In this document: piece by piece, positions 13,546 to 26,316 of the stretch
Numbering within the stretch: the first letter of the stretch is position 1
How the letters are laid out: each line of letters opens with the position of its first letter
Assembly: GCF_019578655.1 (NCBI RefSeq)
Contig: NC_063259.1
Location: 21,563,277-21,627,276, forward strand
DNA length: 64,000 nt
Direction of reading: 5' to 3'
Source: Ricinus communis
Lineage: Eukaryota; Streptophyta; Magnoliopsida; Malpighiales; Euphorbiaceae
Made by a program: the position numbers and the translations under genes
The notes under the pieces: generated by a model
What the model saw: the letters and a program-made list of their open reading frames with translations, nothing else
What the model was told of the DNA's origin: nothing
The model's database searches: none

Positions 13546-14257
13546 TATATTTTGCCTTAAATTTTCTCTTTAACAATCTTCAGTTAGCCACATTTCTTAC
13601 AGGCTGAAGTCTATTGGAAAAATAGAACCTTTTATATATTATATTGTGAAAGATAAATTAAAATCTCGTATTAAAGTAAAATTTAATTAAATACAATAAT
13701 TATATTATTTGAATAACCAAAAATTAAATTTTGTTTTTCCCAACTCTTTTTCACTAAACGATTATGAGAAACGTTAGGACAAAAACATCTTTTCTCTAAT
13801 TTAAAGTTAGAAAATAAAGAAGATTACATCAAAATGATATTATGGCTAATGTTCTTAATTCTTTATGAAATGATTTAATTATCAATTTAACTTTGTTAAC
13901 ACACACTGCTTCCATTTTAATATATATTCTAGCATCGTTCCATTTATAACTCATAAATCATATTTTACAAATATATTTGTATCAACTATTAAATAGCCTC
14001 AATCCTGTCAAAATCTCATATTAGAACTTTTTCTTTAAAAAGAAATATTTGATAGTAGATATATATATCAACTTAACCAAAAAAATTTCATAGAACTTTT
14101 TATTCTTGTCGTTTCAGCTATATATTCTGACAATAGTGTTAGTTTGAAAGAAACTATTATCCCTTTATTATTGGTGCATATAAAATAAAATGCAAAGGAC
14201 AATTCACTTTATTTATTATTATAAAACAACAAATAGTACTTTGTGCTACAAAATAAT
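13546..14257. other. AT-rich intergenic stretch
   Basis: I see no gene, RNA or clear repeat between the MITE and the tRNA gene. Confidence 0.5.
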
Positions 14258-14330
14258 CGACCCCACCAGGGACCGAACCTGGAATCTCTGATTCCGTAGA
14301 CCAGCGCCTTATCCATTGGGCCATAGAGTC
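14258..14330 (-). tRNA. tRNA-Arg (anticodon ACG)
   Basis: On the minus strand a 73-nt gene begins GACTCTATGGCCCAATGGAT and folds as a cloverleaf. The 7-bp acceptor stem (GACTCTA with TGGGGTC) includes GU pairs. The D arm region contains AATGGATAAGG. The anticodon loop is CTACGGA with ACG at the anticodon position, and the T arm contains the canonical GGTTCGATCC. Discriminator base is G and there is no intron. The gene lies between two convergent protein genes and is transcribed by RNA polymerase III from its internal A and B boxes. Confidence 0.95.
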
Positions 14331-15280
14331 AGTTACTGTTTGTTCAATTTTTATATTTTTCTTGGATCAAGCTGTTAACTCATAATTTCGTGTTCCTCCT
14401 TGATCAGCTGCTTCAGCCTGCGAACTACACAATTGCATTTGTTATAACAAATATTATAGACTCCACTAACAAATAGTGACTTGAAAATTCGAACCTGGTT
14501 GGCAATAGGAAATGTCATATTAATGAAGCCATTTCTTGATTGACATCCTAACTCATTATGTCCTTAATATTTCTTGAAGTAGTAGTAACCTGTAAAATCT
14601 TAAAAGATGTCATGATATGATTTTCTTTTTTTTTCTACAGATGATTTAACCAATTCTTAAGACATTTAAAACCAAAAATTCCAAGGGCTTGCCCTGTTTC
14701 AGCATAATAGCATAACTATTTACATGAATGTAACCATTAGATCCCCTGTTTGTATTGTTTAAGTTAAAATCTTTGCATATAACTTACAAAAATTATTAGA
14801 CAGAGAAACTTCAAGCCATACGAAATTGACCATAAAAGTCAATAAGTTAAACATGATCAGCAACCAAAATGAAGAAATGATAAGATTCCTAGACAGTGGA
14901 AAAGCAAGAAGAATGAGATGATTAAATGAAATAACTATTTGCTCATCTATTTGTCTACCCTTAAAACCTTTCATAAAAAATGTCTTGTGTCCTTCAGAAA
15001 TCAGTAAAGCACCAGCTAGAAGATACACATGTACACAATTTTGGCAACATGTTTGAACATGTTAACCTTAAGAAAAGAATGGAGGAGCGGAACAATTTCA
15101 GAAGTTTTGACTCTCCACACCTTTTTTCTTTCCAAAATTTAGAATTAATATTCCAGGTTTTGGGAAATGTATAGTTTAATCACATCCATAAGAAAGCTAA
15201 AAAGAATGGTGGTGGAGAATGAGTAATGTCCCTATAAGCAGGCCTAGCAAATTAGTTATCCTTCTGAACAAGTAGTACTG
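14331..15280. other. 3' region of CPSF30 and intergenic DNA
   Basis: The part nearest 15280 should be the CPSF30 3' UTR on the minus strand. I see no further gene; short ORFs here have no recognisable features. Confidence 0.45.
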
Positions 15281-18200
15281 TTAGTGATCAGAGCCCGGAG
15301 TTGCATCGCCTTCCGAGCCTCGTCTCTTCTTCTTCCCTTCCCCATGCCTTGATCTCCTTGGTGCCTCATCTTCACTTTCACTCTCATCATTTCTAAAGCT
15401 GTTTCCTGCACCAAATTGATCTTCATGGGAAGCCTTTAATCCTTCTTGTTGATACCGTGCCTCATCATCTGGTTCCCCAGCTGTATTCCTGCCTTGATCG
15501 GAACCTGTACTATATCGATCGTTGGCTGTCATCCTTTGATCTCGCTTAACAGGTCTTTGTGGGGATGGTGTAGGAAGTGGCGGAAATGGCATACCACCTG
15601 GCCAATTCCCTCGAAGTGGATTTGTAGAGTTGGGGCCCATTCCACCCATAAAAGGGGCCCGCCCCGGACCCATCATCATCCCAAATCCACCATTTGGAAA
15701 CACACCCCCAGGTTGGGGAGGTCGCCCAGGAAACATCATACCAGATGCTGCACCTGTAAAATCACCAGAAAACCTAGGGGCATATGGGGTAAATCCGCGA
15801 GGTGCCACGCCAAAAAGATCAGGCATTCCAAAGCCATCAGGAGTCACCGGTCCATAAGAAAAGCTGTCAGCACCCATCATCATGGGGGGAAATCCTCGCA
15901 TCCCAGGGATGGGTCTAGCACCACGGGCCAGTGGCATGTGAGGCCATATGATGCCTCTGCCTCTCCCTCGCCCTTGACCTGGTGCTCCAAGGGCTTGGCC
16001 AAAGCTCTCTTCCTCCTCCTCGCTCTCTTCCTCTTCCTCTTCTTCATTGTCTTCAAATGGCACAATGTCTGGGTTATCACCTCCATTTTCTGGATTAACT
16101 CCCTTTGCTTTTTCCTCCTCTCTTTTTGCTTCGGCTGCAAGCGAGATTGCCTATACCAAAGGATACAAGTGATCAACAACCAGTATTATTTGGCTCTGGG
16201 AGTTCAATGAAGTAAAGATATGCGAGGACTCAAGCTAAAATGTAGTGCAAATGTGTCATGCAACACCACCACTACTAAGTAGGATAATTATTAGTTCAGC
16301 CAAAAGCAATGTTGCCAGCTACTATACTAAAAAATGTCATCTCATGCAATCCGACCATCAGCCAGTAATTCTAAATATTACATAAATGTAAATTAGTGAT
16401 GCAAGATTGGAAAGAATAAACAGAAAAAACAATTGTTGCCTAATTAGCGCAGAAAATATTGGTGCTTGCAATAATGAATGAACAAATAAGAAAATATGGT
16501 AACAGATTTCTTGAGATGTTGAATGAAGTACATCAGAACATTCTGTTGATACAAAGCTTAATGCAAACTGTAATATTTCCCAGTATTTAAAGCATGCCAA
16601 AATGTCTTTCCAAATCGCCAACAGTACCGTGTAAGTCTTCCTAAAGAACTTATTATAGATTGCATTTGTTTAAAATTCTACAACTTTAAAGGGAAACCGG
16701 ATTTTTTTTCCTGTACTCCAATTATTCTAATTGTACGAAATTGCTTTGTCCTTTTTTCCTTTTTCCTGCTTGAATTTTATTGAGCTGGTGCCTTTGTGCA
16801 TTCCACACCATTTCATGAATATAAGGATAAATTCATTGTAACAAATCTTCATGAAAATGCTAGAATGCTGCATTTACAGAATATCAGGATATTCTGTAAG
16901 TTATAATGGTATCTACATGATTCGCTTATCAAAGGTCTGGACAATTGGATTATCAATCACAACCATCAAACTTGGTGCAGGTTGGATGACCAACAAAACA
17001 CCCATGTGCAAAAAAAGTGATGGACTTTTTCACCTACTGCGACATGCAATCTGCGTTTTTCTTCACCTCTCATCACTCAAGCAAACAATTCACGCCTACT
17101 CTGCCCTAAAGCAAAACATTCTGCCATGGTTACAATCAGTAACATCTACAGGACATTTGGCTTAAAGACCACATTTCTTTTGGTGCCAATTATATGCTCA
17201 AAATAGGATTAGTTTCAATTGTGGCCATGTCTAGGATCCGCAAGCAATAAGAAACTCTTTTTAGGGATTATGTTGCTTTTCCTCAAAAAGGTTATCTTAC
17301 CCAATTGGCTAAGTGAGATTGTATGTGAATTGAGATGGAACAGATCTCTTGATTTCACTCAGAAATTGAGGACACACTTGAAACATGCAATTTAGGGTCT
17401 CAAATTCTCAATATCACATACATATGCATATTGTCGAAACTTTAACTGTTGAGCCATTGCCAATTTTTATAGGGAAAATATTATCAATTCTATTGGCATC
17501 TATTTTAAGATTGCAATTACATTGCAGAATTAAACTATAGAATATGCATGACGTAATCCTACTGGTGGTTATATATGAAACAATATACTGAAGTCAATAT
17601 AACTTAGTATAATGGAAGATGAAGTTGTAAGAATCACTTTGCTAAAGTAGATAAACACTCATCAATTTGCTAATGATTAACATATTTTAATGATTAACTA
17701 TTTCGCCATGTTTAATCAAATATCAAAATGAACATACCATGAGTTCACTGTCTGGCTCATCGTAAAGTAAGCAAGCTAACTGCCCGCCAACTGAGGGCTC
17801 TAGCTCTTGACAGTCTCTACTGATCTGCAATAATTCCATGTACAACTATATTTAGCAAGAGATGGAGATCGTATCAAGGTTGACTAGAAACATATCATGA
17901 CATTAAGAAATGTATCCACTAGCAAAACAATTCTGAAAATTGAAAATGTTTTGTGAAATGGTAATCACATAAATGATGCATGCGTATCCAATTTGTATGC
18001 AAGAGCTCCTGTTATTGAATTTCTCAATGAATATGTTAAAACAAACTAGTTAGTTTTAAACACAACACAGCCCAATTCCTTCTTTCTTTTTCTTTGGAGC
18101 TGCTCAGGAACTTTAGTACATTCTTCACTATGATTTGTTTCCACAGAGGCTCCTGCTCAGTTTCAATAGCCACAGTTGATAAAAAATGTGCCAATTCATC

Positions 18201-21200
18201 TTAACTAACAAAGTAATCAATGCAATGCTTCATGACATCAGCAAAAGCACTATATTCAGTTGTTAAATTAATCACATTGTTGGTTACAACTTGTCACAAG
18301 CTGGGAGATCTTCACATTTTGGCATGATAATATAATAATGGCTGCAATAACAATGGTTTATAGCATAACTAAACAGAAGTGAGTATGGACAGCACATTTC
18401 CATCTTCTTTGGTTGGTCGAAAAGTGTCTGATACACTTCAGGCTTTTCATTCCATTTCAACCACTGCAAGAGCATTCCAAGCTTGGTCAAACTTCCCCTC
18501 TATCTGATTAGCATCAGGCTTTTCAGTTACTCGCACACATATAAATTTATAGTGCCCCATTAAGCATGGATATAGTTTACAATAATTCAAAAAACAATAG
18601 GAATAGGATTCTGAATAGGGGTGATTAAACTGATGAATAAATTGTTCTAAAATGAGCATAATATTAGCAATGCACTCATTGCTTTTTAAAAACTGCCGAT
18701 TCGATTTCTAAGGGAGGTGAAGCAAGGTTAAAAACTCTCTTAGGAAGAAATCAAGCTGTTAAGAAGCATTCCCATTTTGGACATGGAGCTCAACTGGGGT
18801 CCACGTGTCAACAAGTACAACTATGTTGATGACCATAAAAGCTTGCCAAGTCCAAATTGTTCCCTGGCCCTACTGTCAGCTTGGTACTACCAGAATCTAA
18901 ATATTCAGCCAAGACAGCAATTCTACAAATTACCAGGAATAAACCTACTCGAGAATTGAAAGCAGGGAATCAGGTTGATCATGTATATTAGAGGCTCAAT
19001 AAAAGACCATCTCTGTCTCTTAATAACCTCAAGCAGTGTTATTGTGTGGAATCCTCACAGCCAAAAAGCATCTAAAATTTTTTCCTTCAAAGATCCCCAT
19101 GACACCTCATACTTGTGAAGCATGTTTTTCTTTAGAGTTCACTGCTACAAATTAATTTGTATATTTCCAGCGGAAGTTTATTTGTCAAAATAAAATAGCT
19201 TCCAAGATAGCCATTTGATTTGCTTTCACCAAGTCCAAGCATTTTGCTGGGTTAGTGATTAGTGATAAAATCCAAGGGCCAAAAGATTAAAATGGGAGAA
19301 GAGCGAGCAGTCGTAAACATATCAATTCAATTTGGGCCTAACTATTAACATGACTTATCAAGTTAATGGGTTTGCCCTTTATATTACAAACTCTTTTATA
19401 TTCTCTTATATACCTGGTGTGGGGTAATCCATACATCCTTCACATTCCTCATGTGCAACTTGCACTTGACAACAAAACAAGGACCGGGCTAACACAAAGA
19501 CCGATATAAGCCCATGGTCCTAGACTAACAAGATATTTAATAGTCCACAATCAAGTTTAACGTCCCAAGGATAAATCCATTCTCAGGCTTTGATACCATA
19601 AGTTATAGAGAAAAGAATACTTAATATTCAGTTGTTCTTGACTACTACAACACTAGGTCCTTTTATATATGGATTGGCTAAATGTAGGGTTAAATATAGC
19701 TAATTCCTACTCTCTAGCAAATACCTAACTCTTAGCTAAATACAATAAAACAGAAAATATACAGGACTTATTTCGTAAATAAAACTTTGACCAGATCCGC
19801 AAACATTGAGTCCATTCTTTCCATACTCCAATAAAATTTGCAGCCTAAAGAAGCTCCATCTGAACAAAAGAATCTGCAACTCAATAAAACCCAGGACAAG
19901 ATTCAATATGGAGTAATCCGAACTATTCTAATCTAAACTCAACTCTATTAGGTTACAACTGAAGGGCCAAACAGTTTTGCCTGTATACTTGTATAACCGA
20001 GTGTGTTTATGTGTATACACTTATTCACATGCGTATACACATACATATGCGTATGAATCTGGTCTTTTTATAAAGCACTTTAATTGGCCAAGTGAAACAA
20101 TAATATAAGCAGAAATTTCCAAGCACCTATAACCTGACACTGTATTTGATTAAGAAAGGCAGAAGCTGAAGAGAATGAGCATGGAGAATAATTGGGAAAA
20201 GAAATAAAAGAAAAAGATATAACATGGAATTAGCTCTATATTAAGAATGAATATGGTACCTTCACTGGTAAGTTCTCATTGTATGGGTTCCTCAAGTGGC
20301 GAGTTTTGTGGAATGACAATTCACATAACTGCATATAGAAAACTGTAATTAGCTTAGCTCTAGAATATAAAAGAATCTAAGGTGGCGTTTGGTAAAATTG
20401 AAAATTAAGCACTGAAATTTTTAAGTGCCAAATATATTAAATACTGAAATTTTAATATATAATGAAGTGACCTCAACAACTAATATGACCGAATGAAATG
20501 ATAAATGAATTTGGACCACACTTTTGGGGCCCAGGAAAATTGACAGTTATAAACTATAAAAATTAAGCTTAAACTAAAACTAAAAGAGAATTGGTCATCT
20601 ATTTATGGTCTTCGAGTTCCATCAGAGGAATAAAAGTAAATTTTTTATAATCATTTGACAATTGCAATAACACTTGTAATAGATTAAAGCAGAAAGAACT
20701 CCAGAGCAAAAATAAAAATACCAAAAGAAGTACCTTCAACCATTTGACAGAAAAATTCCGTCCATAATGTGCAGTTCCATGTGCATATTTCCAATTTCCA
20801 CCACCAACAGAAGCACCAATTTTGGATGTCATCTTTGCACATCCCTATCACCCATAGATGATTTCTGGTTTAGTACCTCAGATAAAGCAAAGTTAAATCA
20901 ACTTTATTGATTTCAGCCTAGAAGCCAAATAAGTTAAACAGAAGTAATTCATAAATGCCAATGCAAATCAATCATTTACTAGAAGAAAGGTAGAAAGATC
21001 ACGAATTAGAAAACCTACATGATATCAGATCCAAGACATACCTGGAAATGTCGAGTTCGATTGACTGAAAAAATTAAAATCACATTTTCAGCAGAGTCAA
21101 AAGCTTCATTCAGTTTAGCTTCATTGCTCCTTTGAGTCGCCCAAACTCCTTGTTGGACAGATAATTCCAGATTTTCACGATTGCAACTTTTAACGATAAA

Positions 21201-24200
21201 ATACCTAAGTTTCCATGCATATCAAAGTAAAATAAGTAAAATGAAGTGACCAATTACTAAACAAATTTTCAATCAAATTGAGAACAAGGTGTTTGTAGGA
21301 AGCAGAAGAATAAAGGAAGGAAATTAATAATTCAAAAGAGCAGACATAATGTGAAAAATAAATAGGAATCAAAACTATGATATCACATATTAGCAGCCAT
21401 TCAGTACAAAGCTATATAGCAGCTCTACCTAGCCACCAGGGAATACCACATACTCAACGGTCTAAGATCCCACAAACTAATGTAGGACTTCATAGCGATG
21501 AGTTCGAGTAGCATTGAAGTGCAGTATCACAGGATCTATTTTTCAAAACTCAGCTAGTCCACAATAACACTGATAAACTACAAAACTGCTGTGAAGCTTT
21601 ACATTTATAGAGGAGAAGTGTAGTTTTTCCTCTTGCAAATTACTTGAACTAAGAATTCCTAAACTTTTTCTGGGCACAGCATTCTGAAAAAACAAATTTA
21701 TTCAAACAGAAAGAGTCAACATGTGTGAGATATATTGACATTACATGAGAAAGAAGACTAATCCCGTGTATATAAAAAATAACTAACATCCATATCTAAA
21801 ATTTATGTAATAAGCAGTCATGTAAAATGCTTCAATGCAAGTCAGCCTAGCAAAAAGCCAACTGCGCCTCACCTGCTCTATCTATTTTCAATGGGTTCCA
21901 ATGCAAGTCATTTAAACAAACAGTAGACAAATAAAAATGCCGAGTGCATTGAGAATTTCCCCGGAGAATATTAAAGGACTTCAATCCATGAAAACAACCC
22001 ACCAATTCTCAGAAGCATGTAATCAGGGACTTTTTTGAGCCATTGCTAGCACAGACTTCATTTTTTTCCAAGCTTAAGATATCCACCCACTAGTTAACCT
22101 TTACCATATATCAGGAAAACACTAACATACAACTATTGCCCTGGCAGGAAATACAAATAGACCTACAATTCATTGTGGTATCAACTTCAAAAAATTTCAT
22201 GCATAGTATCTATCCAGGAAGGTCCATTTCCCTTAAGTATCATAAAGGTGCAAATATTATCCTAAAGCATTGCAAGTTCACATTAGATTTATAACCAAAT
22301 AACAAGGGGATCTGATAGTTTATTCGAAGTATCCCAATGGTGTAATGCTGTCGACTTATTGGGATACACTCACACAGCAACATGTGTTAAAGCTAGCTTA
22401 CTCCCCCTCGCCACCTAACCCAAAATGCAATGTCCACAAACACATATGGATGCATAGATACTCATTATCCACATATTTCACTAAGCAAAAAGGACCACAA
22501 ACATGTAAAGAAAATACAATATTATTTGCCTCATCCCAGCCTGTACTATGCATAACCAGTTGCAATATCATCTATATCTAAGCATGGACTGATCTGTCCA
22601 GAAACCCAGTCATACAATTGTAAACATAAATAAACATTATTACTTATGTTTCTTCTTCCCATTTCCATCTAACAGAATATTCATACCACAGACAGTTATT
22701 TGTATTCTTCCAAATGTACAGATATCTGACATTATAAGCACGGAGAATTGTTCAGTAAGCGTTATCAAATTACACTCACCAACTAAAGAAATGCATTGCA
22801 ATTTTTCATATTCTTTTGAAGTCATTTCATTCTTAAAATTGAAGTCTGAAAGTGAAAATGTTAGATAAATTCAAATATATAATGACCCAAAGAAAACATA
22901 AAAAAGAAGTAAAACAGTAAAAGAAGCAGATTATCCCAAAAAGAAAGTTTGACATTCAAGTCAACTTCAATTTATCAGTGAGCTACCTCACATGTTAAAT
23001 GCCGATAAAAAAATGCAAAGGCACATCCTAAATGGATATTGCATTGCACTAAGGAATTTCCATAGCAAACTTTTGTTTATTTGAAGAATGAGAAGGCATT
23101 AAGAAACTAAAATACTTGCTTCATATGCCACACATTAAACTTATCAATTGTCTCTCATAAATATCATGTCTTAGTACAATAATTAATTTTAGAAGACAGC
23201 TGCAGAAACTTCATTCTAATTTGAACGAGTAAAAGAAAGAGCACACAATCATACAAATATATACATATAGATAGATATACAGTATCTTTTTGCTCTCTAC
23301 ATGCTTATGGCTACAAATCTTGACAATTTCAAATAGGATCACTAAAGACTCAAATATGACACAAGACCCTTTATAAAAAAAATAACTTAAAAATAAAAAA
23401 GAACTATGTTAAATTGAGATTTGAAAAAAGTTATCAACCGTGACTGTATTTTGTATAATGGAGCTAACTGGATTAAACTGGACATCTGTGTATCAATTGA
23501 ACAGTAAGAATATTTGAGGATTATGTACAACTCAGGAAGGAAAAGCAACATCAAGGAACGATGTCACTCACCCATGTGTGACACCCTTTTATGGAAACAA
23601 ATTGAGGTTTGATGCCTCCAAAACTGCAGCTAGGGACATTAATCTTTGGCACAAATAAGATTCAATATAGAAGCACCAGTGCTGGCTAAAATATACTGGG
23701 ATGTTTGAAGCAGCACATTGAATCTGAACTTCATGAAATATTCCGAATTTAAAAAACACAAAAGAGAAAAAACAAAAAGGAAAAAAGAAAGTTTCTATTC
23801 CCTCATAATGGGTTTTATTAGATGATCATAAATTCAATACAAAAGAATCCTCCTAAACCATTGCATATTGTCCCTATAGCTTTAATAACAATATCCAAAC
23901 AAAATACAAGAGCTAATTTACAAAACCCAATTAAAGACCTTAGGACTCTGAACACACCTAGATATTCCTTGAGGCAAAGGAATTGCAGTTCTGTTAGCCT
24001 GATTGGGCTGTCCATTTGGAAGATTTTGTGTCGGGGTCTGAGTGGCTTGTTGTTGAGACTGCTGTCCTTGTCCCGGTTGCGGTTGCTGCTGCTGAGGCTG
24101 CTGCACATTAGCTGATTCTGTTCCAGGGGGTTTTGCTGCCATTCCTTGACCCATATTGTTGGGACCTTGCGAGAACTGAGATTTATCTGCATGTTGCTGA

Positions 24201-25192
24201 AAACCAGCGCCCCTCTGTTGGAAAAATTTATTTGAGGATCCATAATTGTAAGAATTTAGTTGCTGAATCTTCTGAAGGACTTCTTCCACAGGAGGTGGAG
24301 GTCCAGGTAACTTAGCATGCCTATACCGGCAATCAGGACCGTTCGGACAAAACCCTAGTTTGTACCTGCAATTAAAATATTCCGTTAGCTCTCATACACA
24401 CTAAATGGAATAATTTGATTTTTTACTACACAAACTGCATTCCTAAATCAAGAATAGATGTGTCTAATTGCATAAGAAACAAGCTCCTTCAAATGCATCA
24501 GCCATTCAAAAAAACAATTCCAAACCTAAGATGCAAATCCTCTAAAGTAAAAAGATTGTCTTAGAAGCAATGATTTATAGCTTTTCTGTAACTTCAAAAA
24601 ATATATTAAAATTAGACACAGAATCATAACAAGTTATCGCATGATTCATAACTCAATCAGCGAATTTAAACAAATCTAAGAATTATACACCAAGGACAAT
24701 AATTTAGTTGATGCAGTATGATTACTAAACGGAATAACCTAACGATTGCAATCTAATTATTAGGGAAATTTTTCAAAAAGAAAAATCGTACATATTACAC
24801 TCTTTGATATCCTCATTAGTATGCTTATAGACGCAATCCTGCTCTCTGCACTCCCCATAAAGCCTAAAAAAGCGGCAAACTGGCATTCGCGATTTATCAT
24901 ACTGATGTAAGAATCCACAAGCATCACCCTTCATGCAAAGACTACGGAGCCAATGCCGGCAGACTGTCTGTCTGAAGCTCCGCCGCCCTGCCTGATTGTT
25001 TGCAGCGGCAGCTGCTGCTGAGGCTGGGTCATTGGAAGAGACATTAGGGACGATAGAATTGTTGGTAGCGGCGGCGACGGCGGCGGTATTGTCGGAAGGA
25101 ATAGCGGGGATGGAGGCGGTGGGGTTCGTGGGCCCGGAGGAGTCTAAACCTCCTTCAAAATCGAAGCTGAGACCACCATCTGTATCATCCAT
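15281..25192 (-). CDS. CPSF30: CPSF30: cleavage/polyadenylation factor, zinc fingers plus YTH m6A-binding domain
   Basis: Minus-strand exons in order: 25192-24792, 24365-23958, 21204-21042, 20844-20734, 20328-20260, 17824-17738, 16150-15281; all GT-AG, 702 aa. Three CCCH fingers: C78-x7-C86-x5-C92-x3-H96, C106-x8-C115-x4-C120-x3-H124 and C132-x7-C140-x5-C146-x3-H150. A Gln/Pro-rich linker follows. A YTH domain starts near residue 270 (exon 3) and ends in exon 6; W291 and W342, with nearby Y351, are probable aromatic-cage residues for N6-methyladenosine. The tail has an acidic run, RGRGRG, Met/Gly/Pro-rich repeats and a basic end. Plant CPSF30 (OXT6 in Arabidopsis) is an RNA-binding subunit of the nuclear poly(A) complex, and its long form reads m6A to steer poly(A) site choice. 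The start opens an Asp/Gly-rich N terminus. Confidence 0.95.
19586..19598 (-). mobile_element. primer-binding-site-like motif of an LTR retroelement relic (CPSF30 intron 5)
   Basis: On the minus strand the motif TGGTATCAAAGCC is one base from the initiator tRNA-Met primer site TGGTATCAGAGCC used by many plant LTR retrotransposons. DNA at about 19600-19980 would be the preceding LTR and 19430-19585 the leader. No gag or pol remains and a matching second LTR was not found, so this is a truncated relic. Confidence 0.4.
23814..23819 (-). terminator. candidate proximal poly(A) signal in CPSF30 intron 2
   Basis: AATAAA on the minus strand, about 100 nt after the readthrough stop of exon 2. It is a perfect match to the canonical signal and sits where an intronic poly(A) site for the short isoform would be expected. 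AATAAA is common in AT-rich introns, so position is the main support. Confidence 0.4.
23918..25192 (-). CDS. CPSF30: CPSF30 short isoform (zinc-finger-only) by exon 2 readthrough
   Basis: If the exon 2 donor at 23957 is not used, the frame runs on for 13 codons after the codon split by that donor and stops at 23918. With exon 1 this gives 282 aa: all three CCCH fingers, the Gln/Pro linker and no YTH domain. Arabidopsis CPSF30 makes a short protein by polyadenylation in the same intron; the equivalent layout here is seen, its use is inferred. A possible poly(A) signal lies about 100 nt downstream. Confidence 0.6.
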
Positions 25193-25217
25193 TGAACTGA
25201 TTCTGTTTAGTTTAGAA

Positions 25218-25247
25218 TTAGGGTTTTGTGTTTGAATTGAAGATCAT
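25218..25247 (-). promoter_or_regulatory. 9-codon upstream ORF in CPSF30 5' leader
   Basis: On the minus strand an ATG at 25247 opens MIFNSNTKP and stops at 25218, 25 nt before the CPSF30 start codon. The leader further upstream is CT-rich (reads as GA repeats near 25272-25295 on the plus strand). The uORF overlaps a telo-box-like AAACCCTAA. Effect on translation is unknown. Confidence 0.45.
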
Positions 25248-25329
25248 ACGTTACGTGCCTTAATTATTTAGAGAGAGAGAGGGAGAGAAAGAGAGATGCA
25301 GAAACTGAGGGGAGAAAAATAATTTACCT

Positions 25330-25808
25330 TCCTAGTTAGGCCGATAGCTGGTTTTAGGCAAGCGAGTAAATGATGTTTTTTCTTTTTGGCCTCATTAACT
25401 ATTACACGTCTTCATTAACGAATTTATCCAATTCTTTCTATAATTCTTCTAAAACATATTTTTATGAAAAATATTAAACTTTCTATTTTTATTTATCTTA
25501 ATTTTTATTATTTAAAATATTTTTATAAAAATATTTTTTTAATTTTAAAATATTAAAAATAATTTAATAAAAATATTATATATGAACGTCATGTGAGAAA
25601 CAACTAAAAATAGATTATATAAAATTATTTTTCTTATATTTATAAATTTTTAAATATAATATTTAGCGAAAAAATGAAGCGGTTTTATTGATATAACACT
25701 AAAAATTATTATAATAAAAAATTAAGTTGATAGAAAAATATTAACTTATCATGTCAAAATAGTAAATTTTATTTAATATCAAAATAAGTCATTTCAAATT
25801 CTTTTTCT
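25330..25808. other. AT-rich DNA upstream of CPSF30
   Basis: Presumed promoter grading into repeat-rich DNA. I see no gene here. Confidence 0.4.
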
Positions 25809-26316
25809 TATTCGATAAAACATCACGTAGAGGAGATGATTTAGTGGTTCAAGGCGTAATATTGGAATTGCTATATAGACTTTTGTTCACCAATGATTCA
25901 AATCCATCTCTTTTCGTACAATTGGAATTGCTATATAGACTTTTGTTCACTGATGATTCAAATCCATCTTTTTTCGTACATTCACCTAATTTATCAATAT
26001 TTTACTCATTGCAATGTATCAAATTCTATAATAATTGATATCTCTATTTCAACAGTTATATATTTTTTTGTTATAAATTTTCTCTTTCTAATTTTTGTGG
26101 TAAAAAAAATGAAAAGCAATGAAAATATCCTATAAATCTGTTATATATGAATGAAAGAAAACTTCGATCAAACTAAACTCTTATTTTTTTTTCTGTTCTT
26201 TACTTAGAGCATTTTTAATGGTGTTTTTTATTTAAAAAAAATATAATTTCTATAATAAAGAGAATTTTAAAAAATATTTAAATATAAAAAATATTTTTAT
26301 TTTATTTTAATCCAAT
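25809..26316 (+). repeat. left direct repeat with degraded plastid trnS-GGA-like segment
   Basis: The start (about 25832-25918) aligns by eye to plastid tRNA-Ser(GGA): GGAGATGATTTAGTGGTTCA, then GGCGTAATATTGGAATTGCT, TAGACTTTTGTT and a T-arm remnant GATTCAAATCC. Differences from the plastid gene as I remember it are mainly C-to-T and G-to-A. A 60-bp unit is tandemly doubled (25861-25920 and 25921-25980). The rest is AT-rich. The same unit recurs at 27899-28343 in the same orientation. It cannot be a working tRNA. Confidence 0.6.

Noticed and set aside
15446..16210. Plus-strand 254-aa ORF
   Set aside because: It lies antisense to the last CPSF30 exon and exists because that exon is Gly/Pro/Arg-rich and relatively GC-rich; it has no family features of its own.
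18284..18659. Two overlapping minus-strand ORFs in CPSF30 intron 5
   Set aside because: They have no recognisable domain and lie inside a large intron; overlapping frames of 68-70 codons are expected by chance.
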